A stretch of 64,000 nucleotides of DNA from Gaiellales bacterium (GCA_012719395.1 JAAYAL010000008.1:1-64000), one strand, 5' to 3'; shown: positions 45,326 to 54,582, counted from the stretch's first letter. Numbers and translations: made by a program. Notes: a model not told the origin generated them from the sequence alone.

Positions 45326-45423
45326 GTATTCTTCTGCAACCCCGGCCGGGCACACTGAGGCCACGCAAAGGACGCAGGGAAACGGACAGGCGACCGGCCT
45401 CAGAGGAGGATCATCAGGAGAGG

Positions 45424-45729
45424 TCAGGTGCGGCGGCCGAAGCGCCGGTGCCGGCGCCCACATTCCACGGGGACGGCTGCCAGAGGACACGCCGGCCCGC
45501 AACTGTCACCGGCGAGAGGCTCCACCAAAATGGAGCCGGCCAACTGACGCCCCACGCATATCTCTTGATTGCGGCGCCGGACCAGCACCGGGCCCCCGCC
45601 CAGGACCTCGGCCGAGTCCACCGTGGCGCCTTCGTGCATGCCTATGCGGGTGCACTGGGCACGGGTGCGCTCATCCGGGATCCGCACAATCCGCAGCGGC
45701 CCTCTTCTCTTGGCCTCAAGAAGCGTCAT
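45424..45729 (-). CDS. feoA: Ferrous iron transport protein A FeoA
   Basis: This 101-residue SH3-like protein is the small partner of FeoB. It shows the family pattern PLRIVRIPDERTRAQCTRIGMHEGATV and GGGPVLVRRRNQEICVGRQLA near the middle. The C-terminus has an extra Cys-containing tail (SCGPACPLAAVPVECGRR) not usual in FeoA. ATG 45729 is chosen because homology starts at TLLEAKRRGP; a GTG at 45747 is possible. It heads the feoA-feoB transcription unit. A promoter and an IdeR/DtxR-like box lie upstream, so iron repression is likely. Confidence 0.85.
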   Translation of the reverse strand: MTLLEAKRRGPLRIVRIPDERTRAQCTRIGMHEGATVDSAEVLGGGPVLVRRRNQEICVGRQLAGSILVEPLAGDSCGPACPLAAVPVECGRRHRRFGRRT

Positions 45730-45756
45730 CAGCCTACGTCCCACCACCAGGCAACC

Positions 45757-45813
45757 ATATTAGCCATACCTAACACCCAGCACTAGTATAGGCTCCCAAG
45801 CCGCGCAACACAA
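45757..45813 (-). promoter_or_regulatory. Promoter and IdeR/DtxR-like box of feoA
   Basis: TTGTGT (45813-45808) and TATACT (45789-45784), 18 bases apart, form a likely promoter. Just downstream at 45773-45757 lies TTAGGTATGGCTAATAT, which shares 12 of 19 positions with the DtxR/IdeR consensus as I recall it, including TTAGG and CTAA. Iron-bound IdeR would repress feoAB. Confidence 0.5.
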
Positions 45814-45841
45814 GGCGCATCCGGGGTGAGGCCACTTGGGC

Positions 45842-45874
45842 GACGGGGGCCGCGGCCGAGCCGCGGCCCCCGTC
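45842..45874 (-). terminator. Perfect 15-bp hairpin downstream of serC
   Basis: GACGGGGGCCGCGGC and its complement form a 15-base-pair stem with a CGA loop, 21 bases after the serC stop on the minus strand. No T-run follows. It also insulates the feoA promoter region beyond. Confidence 0.7.
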
Positions 45875-45895
45875 GCCCGCACCACTGTCCCAGAC

Positions 45896-47047
45896 TCAGG
45901 CCCCAGCCTTGACCTGAGCCCAGGCCCAATCCAGCCAGGGAAAGAGTGCCTCCAAGTCCGCGGTCTCCACAGTGGCACCGCCCCATAGGCGCAGGCCCAC
46001 AGGGGCTTCGCGGTAGGACAGGATGTCGTAGCCCACCCCCTCCGTTTCGAGCAGAGCCCCCACCTGCTTCACGGCCTTGCTTCGACCGTCCTCCGGCAGC
46101 GTAGCCAGCCAAGGATCGACCACCTGCAGACACATGGAGGTGGTGGAGCGGGTCTCCGGTCGCCGGGCCAGGAACTCCACCCAGGGAGCGCTCTCCACCC
46201 AACACCCGGTGGCGGCGAAGTTGGCCTGACTGCGGCGATACAGCTCCGAGAGGCCGCCGATGCTCGCCGCCCACTTCAGCCCATCCAGAGCATCCTCCGT
46301 GCAGAGCATGGAGGGAGTGTTGATGGTATCGCCCTCGAAGATGGCGGCGTTGAGCCTGCCGGCCTTGGTGAGCCGGAAGACCTTGGGCATGGGCCAGGGC
46401 GGCTGGTAGGACTCCAGGCGCTCCACCGCCCGCGGGCTGAGGATGATGACACCGTGCGCCGCCTCGCCGCCCAGCACCTTCTGCCAGGAGTAAGTGACCA
46501 CATCCAGCTTCTCCCAGGGCAGGGGCATGGCAAAGATGGCAGAGGTGGCGTCACAGATGGTCAGCCCCTCACGGTCGGCCGCGATCCAGTCACCGTCGGG
46601 AACGCGGACGCCGCTGGTGGTCCCGTTCCAGGCGAACACCACGTCGCGCCGGAAATCAGCCGCCGCCAGATCCGCGATCTCCCCGTAGTCCGCCTCATAC
46701 ACGTTGACATCCTTCAGGCGCAGCTGCTTCACCACGTCCGTGACCCAGCCCTTGCCGAAGCTCTCCCAGGCCAGAACGTCCGCGCCACGCTGCCCCAGCA
46801 GCGACCATAGGGCCATCTCCACCGCCCCGGTGTCGGAACCGGGCACGATGCCCAGCAGATAGCCGGAGGGAAGACCCAACAATGCCTTGGAGCGCTCGAT
46901 CACCTCTCTCAGACGAGCGCGCCCGGCGGCGCAGCGATGAGACCTGCCCACCAACGCGCCATTCAGCGCCTGCAGGTCCCAGCCCGGCCGCTTGCAGCAA
47001 GGCCCGGAACCGAAGTTCGGGACACGGGGCTTTGTCTCCGGCTTCAT
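45896..47047 (-). CDS. serC: Phosphoserine aminotransferase SerC
   Basis: This 383-residue PLP enzyme makes phosphoserine from phosphohydroxypyruvate in serine synthesis. It belongs to the actinobacterial/methanosarcinal form, starting [20 protein letters not shown]. The PLP lysine is in [18 protein letters not shown]. The substrate-binding stretch [20 protein letters not shown] and [20 protein letters not shown] are conserved. ATG 47047 follows AAAGGAG seven bases upstream. It is a single-gene unit ending at a hairpin. The gene for SerA is not in the window. Confidence 0.95.
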   Translation of the reverse strand: MKPETKPRVPNFGSGPCCKRPGWDLQALNGALVGRSHRCAAGRARLREVIERSKALLGLPSGYLLGIVPGSDTGAVEMALWSLLGQRGADVLAWESFGKGWVTDVVKQLRLKDVNVYEADYGEIADLAAADFRRDVVFAWNGTTSGVRVPDGDWIAADREGLTICDATSAIFAMPLPWEKLDVVTYSWQKVLGGEAAHGVIILSPRAVERLESYQPPWPMPKVFRLTKAGRLNAAIFEGDTINTPSMLCTEDALDGLKWAASIGGLSELYRRSQANFAATGCWVESAPWVEFLARRPETRSTTSMCLQVVDPWLATLPEDGRSKAVKQVGALLETEGVGYDILSYREAPVGLRLWGGATVETADLEALFPWLDWAWAQVKAGA

Positions 47048-47149
47048 CTGTCTCCTTTGCTGGACGTGCACCAACCGCGGCCGCGTGACGGCCGGGCCGC
47101 GATTCTACCCCGCACGGCGATGGCCCACCAGCCGCCGCCCCACCCGCAC

Positions 47150-47177
47150 TTGATGGCGCCCACCGGTGGGATATATT
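47150..47177 (+). promoter_or_regulatory. Promoter of the GNAT gene
   Basis: TTGATG (47150-47155) and TATATT (47172-47177), 16 bases apart, form a good vegetative-type promoter 30 bases before the GTG start. It is the most consensus-like element in this intergenic region. Confidence 0.6.
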
Positions 47178-47206
47178 CTCCATGCTGGGTCTGCTTGTGA
47201 GAAAGG

Positions 47207-48025
47207 GTGACGCGCGTGCCGCTCGACCAACGCCTGCAGGACGTACAAACGCGACGAGCCGTCCCTGATGACGCGGCGGAAGTGGTCCGGATCTTCCGGG
47301 CCGGTTTCCCTCCCTCCCTCCTCCCCTACACCATCTATGACCAGCCCGGCATCGTTGACTACTTGCGCGGCATGCTCCGCTGGCAGCACGTGGGAACCAC
47401 CTCCGTGACCATCGTGAGTACCTATCAGGGGAAGGTGGCCGCTTGGGCCCAGTTCCACCGCCACCCTACCCTGCTCTTCCTCAACCACGTGTACGTCACC
47501 CCCGAATTCCAGGGAGCCGGGTTGGGCAGAGTCCTCCTACGCGGTGCCATAGACCTGGTGAGGGAGCCCGGGCAGATCTACCTGGGTTCGGAAGCCTTCT
47601 CCACCAACAAAGGAGCGCATGCCTGGTACCGCTCCCTGGGCATGGAGCCTTCGGATCGGGTCCATTGGGTGGAGCTGATTCCCGAGCCGGTTCAGGGCCG
47701 CCGCGCGTGGTGGAGCTTCGACGGCCTGGTCACCGGCCTGGCCGCCCAGAAGCGCTTCGGCTTCTCCCGCATCCTGCTGCGCACCCGGCGCACGGCCTAC
47801 GTCATCCGCACCCTGGGCCGGCACTTCTACCGCGGCAACAGCTTTGACATCTTGGACGACGCCAGCGCTATGACCGCCCTCCACACTCTGGACCCGAAGC
47901 GAAAGCTGATGATCATCGCCTCCGGCGAGGGAAGAGAGCCACGCTATCCCATCGTGGCGCAAAGCACGCAGGTGCGCGGCCGCATCGACACCGCACTGAC
48001 CGTGCTGGGCTCCTTCCCGGGTTAG
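47207..48025 (+). CDS. GNAT family N-acetyltransferase
   Basis: This 272-residue protein has an N-terminal GNAT domain. The acetyl-CoA motif is VYVTPEFQGAGLGRVLLRGA (residues about 87-106), with the flanking KGAHAWYRSLGMEPSD. The C-terminal 120 residues are a less conserved extension that I do not recognise, with RYPIVAQSTQVRG near the end. The acceptor is unknown. GTG 47207 is the longest start; GTG 47216 has a better-spaced AAAGGG and could be the true one. The 3' end overlaps the convergent citramalate synthase gene by four bases. The promoter lies upstream. Confidence 0.85.
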   Translation: MTRVPLDQRLQDVQTRRAVPDDAAEVVRIFRAGFPPSLLPYTIYDQPGIVDYLRGMLRWQHVGTTSVTIVSTYQGKVAAWAQFHRHPTLLFLNHVYVTPEFQGAGLGRVLLRGAIDLVREPGQIYLGSEAFSTNKGAHAWYRSLGMEPSDRVHWVELIPEPVQGRRAWWSFDGLVTGLAAQKRFGFSRILLRTRRTAYVIRTLGRHFYRGNSFDILDDASAMTALHTLDPKRKLMIIASGEGREPRYPIVAQSTQVRGRIDTALTVLGSFPG

Positions 48026-49758
48026 CCGTCGGCCTCCGGGCCGGTGTCCCCCTCCGGGTCCGCCCGCAGCAGCCCGTAGTCGATGGAATCCACCAGCGCC
48101 TGCCAGGATGCCTCCACCACGTTGTCGCTCACGCCGACAGACCCCCAGGATTCCGCGCCGTTGGACGAGTCCAAGAGTACCCTGGTGACGGCTGCCGTGC
48201 CGCGGTCCTCATCCAGGATGCGCACGGAGTAGTTCACCAGGTGGATATCCTGCAGGGCCGGGAACTTGCGCTCAATAGCCAAGCGCAGAGCACGGTCGAG
48301 GGCGTTGACCGGGCCGTTGCCCTCCGCCGTCTGGATGATGCGCTCACCGTTGATGTGGATCTTGATGGTGGCCTCGGTGGTCACCTCGCCGTGCTCCCGC
48401 TTCTCCACTATGAGACGGAAGCTCTCCAGCGTGAAGAACTCCCGCCGCACGCCCAGCTCGTCGCGCATGAGCAGTTCGAAGGAGGCGTCGGCCGCCTCGT
48501 AGTGATAGCCCTTGTGTTCCATCTTCTTCAGCCGGCGTAGGATGCGCTCCTCCAGACGTCGCTGCTCGTCCAAGGAGTAGCCCAGCTCGCGCGCCCGTTG
48601 GCGGATGGCACCCCTGCCGGACAGCTCGCTCAGCAGGATGCGTGGCGTATTGCCCACCTGCTCCGGTCTGATGTGCTCGAAAGTGGAGCGATCCTCCTGC
48701 ACGGCGGCGATGTGCAGGCCGCCCTTGTGGGCGAAGGCGTTGCGCCCCACGTAAGGCTGGTGCGGGTCAGGCGAGACGTTGCAGAGCTCCGCCACGAAGT
48801 GACTTGTCTCCGTGAGGCGGGCCAGGTTCTCGTCGGAGATGCAGTCCACTCCCACCTTGAGCTTGAGTGCAGGGATGATGGCGCAGAGATCCGCGTTGCC
48901 GCAGCGCTCCCCGTAGCCGTTGATGGTGCCCTGCACGTGGGTGGCCCCCTTCTGCACCCCAATCAGGGTGTTGGCCACGGCACAACCCGAATCGTTGTGG
49001 CAGTGGATGCCCACCTGGGTGCCGAGGGCGGCGGTGCGCAAGTTCTCCACCACCGCCGCCACTGTCTGCCCCAAACGGACCGGCAGACATGCGCCGTTGG
49101 TATCGCAGAGGACGACGGCGGAGGCACCGGCTTCGGCAGCAGTCCGCACGCACTGCAGGGCGTACTCCGAGTCATCCAGATAAGCGTCGAAGAAGTGCTC
49201 GGCGTCATAGATCACTTCTTTGCCGCGCCCCACCAGGAACTCCACCGATTCCGCGATCATGCGCAGGTTCTCTGTCCGGTCCACCCGCAACACCTTGCGT
49301 ACATGCAGGTCCCAGGTCTTGCCCACGATGGTGGCCACCGGCACCCAGCTTTCCCCCAACACCCGCAGCACCGGGTCCTCCTTCGCCCTCGCCCCCTTGC
49401 CACGCGTCATGCCGAAGGCGGCCACGCGAGTGTGGCCCGCCAACCGCTCCGCCTGCATGCGCTGGAAGAACTCCTCGTCCTTGGGGTTGGAGCCGGGAAA
49501 GCCGCCCTCAATGATGTGGATACCCAACTCCGCCAGCCGCCGGGCGATACGTATCTTCTCGTCCACGGAGACCGACAGCCCCTCGCGCTGCATGCCGTCA
49601 CGGAGCGTGGTGTCGTAGAGCAGGAGGGCACCCGGCGCCGTAGGCGGCGCACCCGCCGCGGGCCCGCCGAGCCCGGAGCCGGGACTGGTGACGACATGCG
49701 CGGGCTCCGCTTGGCCGGCCGCCGCCTTTCCCTCACCGTGCGGCATCGCCGCCGTCAC
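48022..49758 (-). CDS. cimA: (R)-citramalate synthase CimA
   Basis: This 578-residue enzyme of the LeuA/homocitrate synthase superfamily condenses pyruvate and acetyl-CoA to citramalate, an alternative route to 2-oxobutanoate for isoleucine. The catalytic start YDTTLRDGMQREG and metal motif GIHCHNDSGCAVANTLIG are visible. The CimA-typical EHFFDAYLDDSEYALQCVR distinguishes it from 2-isopropylmalate synthase. The C-terminal LeuA regulatory domain (about 430-560) would bind isoleucine. The start may be GTG 49758 or ATG 49746. It lies next to ilvE and leuBCD, consistent with an isoleucine/leucine operon. LeuA itself is not seen. Confidence 0.9.
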   Translation of the reverse strand: MTAAMPHGEGKAAAGQAEPAHVVTSPGSGLGGPAAGAPPTAPGALLLYDTTLRDGMQREGLSVSVDEKIRIARRLAELGIHIIEGGFPGSNPKDEEFFQRMQAERLAGHTRVAAFGMTRGKGARAKEDPVLRVLGESWVPVATIVGKTWDLHVRKVLRVDRTENLRMIAESVEFLVGRGKEVIYDAEHFFDAYLDDSEYALQCVRTAAEAGASAVVLCDTNGACLPVRLGQTVAAVVENLRTAALGTQVGIHCHNDSGCAVANTLIGVQKGATHVQGTINGYGERCGNADLCAIIPALKLKVGVDCISDENLARLTETSHFVAELCNVSPDPHQPYVGRNAFAHKGGLHIAAVQEDRSTFEHIRPEQVGNTPRILLSELSGRGAIRQRARELGYSLDEQRRLEERILRRLKKMEHKGYHYEAADASFELLMRDELGVRREFFTLESFRLIVEKREHGEVTTEATIKIHINGERIIQTAEGNGPVNALDRALRLAIERKFPALQDIHLVNYSVRILDEDRGTAAVTRVLLDSSNGAESWGSVGVSDNVVEASWQALVDSIDYGLLRADPEGDTGPEADG

Positions 49759-49805
49759 GCCCTCCCAAGTCCCATTCGTTTCGATGCCCCGCGGCCCGCC
49801 CGCGC

Positions 49806-50684
49806 CTATTCCGGCCAGACGGGGGCGCCGGAGGTGGCGGCGTAGTCGCGGAAGGCCTTGATGATACGCCGCGTCACCGGCCCCGGCGTACCGTCGCCGA
49901 TCTTGCGCCGGTCCGCCTCCACGATGGGGGCCGCCTCCGCCCCGGTGCCGGTGAGGAACAGCTCATCGGCGTTGTAGATGTCGTAGAGGGTGTAGAGCCC
50001 CTCCTCCACCGGAATGCTCAGTTGCTCGCGGCAGAGCTTGATGACCACGCCCCGGCTGATGCCGCGCAGGGCCCCGGTGATGGGGTGCGGGGTGAACACC
50101 TTGCCGCCCTTCACGAAGAACAGGTTGTCCGCGGTGCATTCGGCCACCCAGCCGTCCTGGTTGAGGACGATGCCCTCGTTGGCGCCGGTGCCGCGCAGCT
50201 CCAACGCCCCCAGGATGTTGGTGAGGTAGTTGAGGCTTTTCACGCTGCCGTTGATGCACTGGGGCGAGTTGCGACGCGTGGAACAGGTGATGACGGTGAG
50301 GCCCTTCTCGTAGGCCTCCGGCGGGTACAGCTGGATAGTGGAGGTGATGATGAAGTAGCTGGACTTGGGGCACTTGACCGGATTGAGGCCCAGGTCGCCC
50401 TCACCACGGGTCACCACCAGGCGGATGTAGCCGTCGCGCAGCTCGTTGCGCCGCACCGTCTCCAGCGTGGCCTCGAACATGGCCACCCGGTCGATGGGCA
50501 CCTCCAGGGCGATGGCCTGCGCCGACATGTACAGCCGCTCTATGTGATCCTCCAGCTCGAACACCCGCCCGTTGTAGATGCGGATGCCCTCAAAGATGCC
50601 GTCGCCATAGAGAAGACCATGGTCGAAGACGCTGATCTTCGCGTGTTCCTTGTCGTAGTACGTGCCGTCAATCAAGACCTGCAT
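49806..50684 (-). CDS. ilvE: Branched-chain amino acid aminotransferase IlvE
   Basis: This 292-residue fold-type IV PLP enzyme transfers amino groups to branched-chain keto acids. The start MQVLIDGTYYDKEHAKISVF with DHGLLYGDGIFEGIRIYNG is diagnostic. The PLP lysine is in GSVKSLNYLTNILGALE, with ELFLTGTGAEAAPI and EVDRRKIGDG-like ADRRKIGDGTPGPVT near the end. ATG 50684 follows AAGGAGAAACG. It is in line with leuB, leuD and leuC upstream and cimA downstream, all on the minus strand. A strong hairpin separates it from leuB. Confidence 0.95.
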   Translation of the reverse strand: MQVLIDGTYYDKEHAKISVFDHGLLYGDGIFEGIRIYNGRVFELEDHIERLYMSAQAIALEVPIDRVAMFEATLETVRRNELRDGYIRLVVTRGEGDLGLNPVKCPKSSYFIITSTIQLYPPEAYEKGLTVITCSTRRNSPQCINGSVKSLNYLTNILGALELRGTGANEGIVLNQDGWVAECTADNLFFVKGGKVFTPHPITGALRGISRGVVIKLCREQLSIPVEEGLYTLYDIYNADELFLTGTGAEAAPIVEADRRKIGDGTPGPVTRRIIKAFRDYAATSGAPVWPE

Positions 50685-50754
50685 CGCGTTTCTCCTTCGC
50701 GCCTGGTTCCCGCCCCTGCTGGTGGCGCGGCACCGCAAGCGGTGGCGCGCCGCG

Positions 50755-50796
50755 GCCGAGGGCGGCGCCGCCCACCTAGGCGGCGCCGCCCTCGGC
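50755..50796 (-). terminator. 18-bp hairpin overlapping the leuB stop codon
   Basis: GCCGAGGGCGGCGCCGCC and its complement form a perfect 18-base-pair stem with a six-base loop. The TAG of leuB (50776-50778) lies in the loop. No T-run follows. It could reduce readthrough into ilvE or protect leuCDB mRNA. Confidence 0.75.
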
Positions 50797-51846
50797 TACA
50801 TAACGGGCCACCAAGTCACCCACGTCGCTCGTGCCCATGCCCATCTGCCCCGCCGCCAGCGACTCCATCTTGCTGATGGCGTAGACCATGCCCTTCTCCA
50901 CCTCGACCGCCGCCTCCGGCCGGTGCAGGAAGTCCAGCATCATGCCTGCGGCCGCGATGGCCGCCAGCGGGTTGATGACGTTGAGCCCCTCGTACTTGGG
51001 CGCCGAGCCGCCCATGGGCTCGAACATAGAACAGCGCTCCGGGTGGATGTTGCCACCGGCCGCCACGCCCAAGCCACCCTGGATCATGGCCGCCTGGTCG
51101 GTGATGATATCGCCGAACATGTTGTCGGTGACGATGACGTCGAACCACTCCGGGTTCTTGAGGAACCACATGGAGATGGCGTCCACGTGAGCGTAGTCAC
51201 GCTTCACGTCCGGGTAGTCGGCGTCACCGATCTCGTTGAAAGCCCGCCACCACAGATCCCAGGCGTAGGTCAGCACGTTGGTCTTGCCGCACAGTGTGAG
51301 ACGCCCGTGACGGTCCGGCCGCCGCGCGTACTCGAAGGCGTAGCGCAGGCAGCGCTCCACTCCCATGCGGGTGTTCACGCTCTCCTGCACGGCGACCTCG
51401 TCCGGAGTGCCCTTCTTCAGGAAGCCGCCGGTGGAAGTGTAGAGCCCCTCGGTGTTCTCGCGCACCACCACAAAGTCGATGTCCTCCGGCCCCTTGTCCT
51501 TGATGGGAGTCCAGACGCCGGGCAGCAGCTTGACCGGGCGCAGGTTGACGTACTGGTCCAGGGCGCGGCGCAGGTAGAGGAGAATCCCGTGTTCCAGGAT
51601 GCCCGGCGCCACGTTCGGGTGGCCTACGGCACCCAGCAGGACGGCGTCGTGCTTCTCCAACTCCGCCACCGCCGACTCGGGCAGGGTCTCGCCGGTGCGC
51701 AGGTAGCGGGCGGCACCGAAATCGTAGTCGGTCTGGTCGTAGCTGAAGCCGAAGCGATCGGCCGCGGCCTTGAACACCTTGAGCCCCTCGCGCGTGACTT
51801 CGGGGCCGGTGCCGTCCCCAGGGATGACCGCGATCTTGTAGCCCAT
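50776..51846 (-). CDS. leuB: 3-isopropylmalate dehydrogenase LeuB
   Basis: This 356-residue NAD-dependent enzyme decarboxylates 3-isopropylmalate in leucine synthesis. Family blocks are AVIPGDGTGPEVTREGLKV, FVVVRENTEGLYTSTGG, and the Mg-binding VTDNMFGDIITDQAAMIQGG. The C-terminal segment EPMGGSAPKYEGLNVINPLA is typical. It also resembles the isocitrate/tartrate dehydrogenase-like subgroup. ATG 51846 follows AGAGGAGGAACG. It is 26 bases after leuD and ends inside a strong hairpin. Confidence 0.93.
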   Translation of the reverse strand: MGYKIAVIPGDGTGPEVTREGLKVFKAAADRFGFSYDQTDYDFGAARYLRTGETLPESAVAELEKHDAVLLGAVGHPNVAPGILEHGILLYLRRALDQYVNLRPVKLLPGVWTPIKDKGPEDIDFVVVRENTEGLYTSTGGFLKKGTPDEVAVQESVNTRMGVERCLRYAFEYARRPDRHGRLTLCGKTNVLTYAWDLWWRAFNEIGDADYPDVKRDYAHVDAISMWFLKNPEWFDVIVTDNMFGDIITDQAAMIQGGLGVAAGGNIHPERCSMFEPMGGSAPKYEGLNVINPLAAIAAAGMMLDFLHRPEAAVEVEKGMVYAISKMESLAAGQMGMGTSDVGDLVARYVAEGGAA

Positions 51847-51872
51847 GCCCGTTCCTCCTCTGCCTTCCGGCC

Positions 51873-52373
51873 CTATCGCTCGGATGTCGACTTCTTCAAG
51901 TACGGCAGCAGGCCACCCGCCGCCACCAGCTCCCGCATGAAGGGCGGCAGCGCCTCGGCCTGGTAGTCTTTGCCCGTGGTCAGATTGCGGATGGAGCCCG
52001 TCTCCAGGTCCACCTCCAGCTCGTCGCCCTCACTGATCCCATCAACGGCCTCCGGTGCCACCAGGATGGGAAGCCCGGTGTTGAAGGCGTTGCGGTAGAA
52101 GATGCGGGCGAAGCTCTTGGCGATGACCACCGGCACGCCGGCGCCCTTGATGGCGATGGGGGCGTGCTCGCGGCTGGAGCCGCAGCCAAAGTTCTCCCGC
52201 GCCACCATGATGTCCCCGGCCTTGACCTTCTGGGGGAACTCGGCGTCGCAGTCCTCCATGAGGTGGCAGGCCAACTCCTCCGCCGTCTTCATGTTGAGGT
52301 AGCGGGCAGCGATTATCTGGTCGGTGTCCACGTCCCGACCAAAGGTCCAGGCGCAACCGCGGATGGCACTCAT
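51873..52373 (-). CDS. leuD: 3-isopropylmalate dehydratase small subunit LeuD
   Basis: This 166-residue swivel domain pairs with LeuC to isomerise 2- to 3-isopropylmalate. It begins IRGCAWTFGRDVDTDQIIAA with YLNMKTAEELACHLMED following. The active-site loop is ARENFGCGSSREHAPIAIKG, and KSFARIFYRNAFNTGLPILV is conserved. ATG 52373 overlaps the leuC stop by four bases (ATGA), with GAGAGGAG upstream. The short, prokaryotic/archaeal-type subunit fits the separate large-subunit gene upstream. Confidence 0.95.
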   Translation of the reverse strand: MSAIRGCAWTFGRDVDTDQIIAARYLNMKTAEELACHLMEDCDAEFPQKVKAGDIMVARENFGCGSSREHAPIAIKGAGVPVVIAKSFARIFYRNAFNTGLPILVAPEAVDGISEGDELEVDLETGSIRNLTTGKDYQAEALPPFMRELVAAGGLLPYLKKSTSER

Positions 52374-53701
52374 CGCGCGCTCCTCTCACCCTTGTCAGGT
52401 ACGCCTGCGGCCACCGCTTCCTGGGCACCCGGCGCCTTCAGCCCCACCTGTTGCGGCGTGGCCACGTGGCCGGCCACGGCCGAGGCGGCCGCCACGTAGG
52501 GGCCGGCCAGGTAGACCTCGGAGGTGGGATGCCCCATGCGGCCGATGAAGTTGCGGTTGGTGGTGCTCACCGCCCTCTCGCCCGGGGCCAGGATGCCCAT
52601 GTGGCCGCCCAGGCAGGGGCCGCAGGTGGGGGCGGAAACCACGGCCTCCGCTTCCAGGAAGACCTCGAACAGGCCCTCGGTCATGGCCTGCCGCCACACG
52701 GCCTGCGTGGCCGGGATGACGATGCAGCGCACGTCCTTATGCACCTTGCGCCCGCGCAACACCTCCGCCGCCTGGCGGAGGTCCTCGATGCGCCCGTTCG
52801 TACAGCTGCCGATCACCACCTGGTCGACGGCGATATCGTTGAGGTCCGCCGCCGCGGCCGCGTTGCCGGGCAGGTGCGGCTTGGCCACCATAAGCGGGAT
52901 ACGGGAGGCGTCCCAGGCGTAGACGCGCGCGTAGACGGCATCGGTATCCGAATAGGCATAGAGGGACTCGCGGCGGAAACGCCCCTTGACGTAGGCCTTG
53001 GTGGTGGCGTCTGCGGCAAAGATGCCGTTCTTGGCGCCGGCTTCAATGGCCATGTTAGCCATGCTGAAGCGCGAGTCCATGGACAGGCCCGCGATGGCCG
53101 GCCCCGTGAACTCCATGGCCTCGTACAGCGCCCCGTCCACCCCTATCTCCCCGATGAGGTAGAGGATGAAGTCCTTGCCGGTGAGGAAGGGGCCGGGTGC
53201 GCCGCTGAACTCGAACTTGACGGACGCCGGCACCCGGAACCAGACCCTACCCGTGGCCATGGCCCCGGCCAGATCGGTGGAGCCCACGCCGGTGGCGAAC
53301 GCCCCCAGCGCGCCATAGGTGCAGGTGTGCGAGTCCGCCCCCACCACCACATCGCCCGGGCCCACCAGCCCCAGTTCCGGCAGCAACGCGTGCTCCACGC
53401 CCACCCGGCCCACTTCGTAGAAGTGCTCGATGTGGAAACGCCGCGCAAACTCCCGCATCTGCTTGACCAAGGTGGCGGACTTGATGTCCTTGTTGGGAGT
53501 GAAATGGTCAGGGATGAGCGCGATGCGCGCCGGGTCGAAGACGCTGTCGAAACCGGCCTTCTCGAACTCGTCGATGGCCACCGGCGCCGTGATGTCGTTG
53601 CCGAGACAGAAATCGACCTTGGCCATGATGAGCTCGCCCGCGCTGACGGCTTCCTTGCCCGCCGCCCGCGCCAAGAGCTTCTCGGTGATGGTCATGCCCA
53701 T
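52370..53701 (-). CDS. leuC: 3-isopropylmalate dehydratase large subunit LeuC
   Basis: This 443-residue aconitase-like subunit binds a 4Fe-4S cluster. Cluster cysteines are in VVIGSCTNGRIEDLRQAAEV and the PTCGPCLGGHMGILAPGE pair. Active-site residues are in VVVGADSHTCTYGALGAFA. It is the HACN-type family shared by archaeal-like LeuC. ATG 53701 follows GAGGGTAGG. Ten bases (GAGGGTAGGC) are repeated in the leader at 53706-53731. It is the first gene of the leuC-leuD-leuB-ilvE-cimA run. The start three residues earlier or later (MGM) does not change the domain. Confidence 0.95.
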   Translation of the reverse strand: MGMTITEKLLARAAGKEAVSAGELIMAKVDFCLGNDITAPVAIDEFEKAGFDSVFDPARIALIPDHFTPNKDIKSATLVKQMREFARRFHIEHFYEVGRVGVEHALLPELGLVGPGDVVVGADSHTCTYGALGAFATGVGSTDLAGAMATGRVWFRVPASVKFEFSGAPGPFLTGKDFILYLIGEIGVDGALYEAMEFTGPAIAGLSMDSRFSMANMAIEAGAKNGIFAADATTKAYVKGRFRRESLYAYSDTDAVYARVYAWDASRIPLMVAKPHLPGNAAAAADLNDIAVDQVVIGSCTNGRIEDLRQAAEVLRGRKVHKDVRCIVIPATQAVWRQAMTEGLFEVFLEAEAVVSAPTCGPCLGGHMGILAPGERAVSTTNRNFIGRMGHPTSEVYLAGPYVAAASAVAGHVATPQQVGLKAPGAQEAVAAGVPDKGERSAR

Positions 53702-53922
53702 GCGCTGCCTACCCTCTGGGAGCCTACCCTCCGATTGGTACGAGCTTATTAGTTTATAGAAAGCGCAGAAGGGCCGCAATGCGGCGAGAGGGCGGCCGTT
53801 CATCCCGTCCGGCCGGGCCTTTCTCACTCGACGGCACGCATCTCACTCGTCACCACACCGACAAGGCCGGCAGCCGGGATCTCATGGTGCCTTCGTGCCC
53901 CGCACAGACCTCCTGCCGCGCC

Positions 53923-54582
53923 TCATGCCACCGGAACCAACACCCGGTAATAGAAGACCCTGCCGTGGCGGCTGAGGGGGATGGGCGCCCGCTCGCGGGC
54001 CAGAGGGTCCATCACCAGGAAATCCTGCCCGTCCGCCCCCACCACCTCCACCCAGTGCTGCGCGCTGCCGCCCAGGTAGCCCACCCCCAGGAGCGGCCGC
54101 AACCCCGAGCGTAGATCGGCCTCGATCCTCTTCGCATCGAAGACGCGGGAGTACCGGTACCCGACCCGCGGATAGGCCCGGGTGATGTGCTTCCAGACCA
54201 CGTCACCTTCCGCGTCGTACACGCCGGCGGCGGTGAAGGCCTGGTTGACCCGGCCGGGGTCGGTGGCGACGCCCAGGGTGCCGAGCGCGGAGGCGATGCA
54301 GGAGACCAGGCAGCCGGAACCGCCCATGCGGTACGAAGAAGCGCCCAGCGTCTGGGTGGCCCAGGCAGGATCGTTCTGGAGGAAGAACGTGACGTCGCGC
54401 GGCTCGATCGTGGCCGCCGTCTTCAGCACCACGCCCTGCGTCTTGGTCAGGTAAGCTCGAATGGCATAATGGCCACCCACCGCCACCACCGCCACAAGCG
54501 CGAGCATGACGCCGGCAAGCACGATTCGGGCGCGACGCGACCGCAGCAGGTGTCTGACCGCCTGGATATCAACCTCCCACAT
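53923..54582 (-). CDS. Membrane-anchored C39-like (papain-fold) protein
   Basis: This 219-residue protein has one N-terminal membrane helix (about 19-38, RIVLAGVMLALVAVVAVGGH) and an outside domain. The domain has FFLQNDPAWATQTLG and the Cys-containing MGGSGCLVSCIASALG, typical of C39-like peptidases. The His is in AQHWVEVVGADGQDFLVMDP. It could cleave or bind a secreted peptide, or be an inactive relative. The start at ATG 54582 lacks a clear ribosome binding site. It stands alone between leuC and the DUF4143 ATPase gene. Confidence 0.78.
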   Translation of the reverse strand: MWEVDIQAVRHLLRSRRARIVLAGVMLALVAVVAVGGHYAIRAYLTKTQGVVLKTAATIEPRDVTFFLQNDPAWATQTLGASSYRMGGSGCLVSCIASALGTLGVATDPGRVNQAFTAAGVYDAEGDVVWKHITRAYPRVGYRYSRVFDAKRIEADLRSGLRPLLGVGYLGGSAQHWVEVVGADGQDFLVMDPLARERAPIPLSRHGRVFYYRVLVPVA

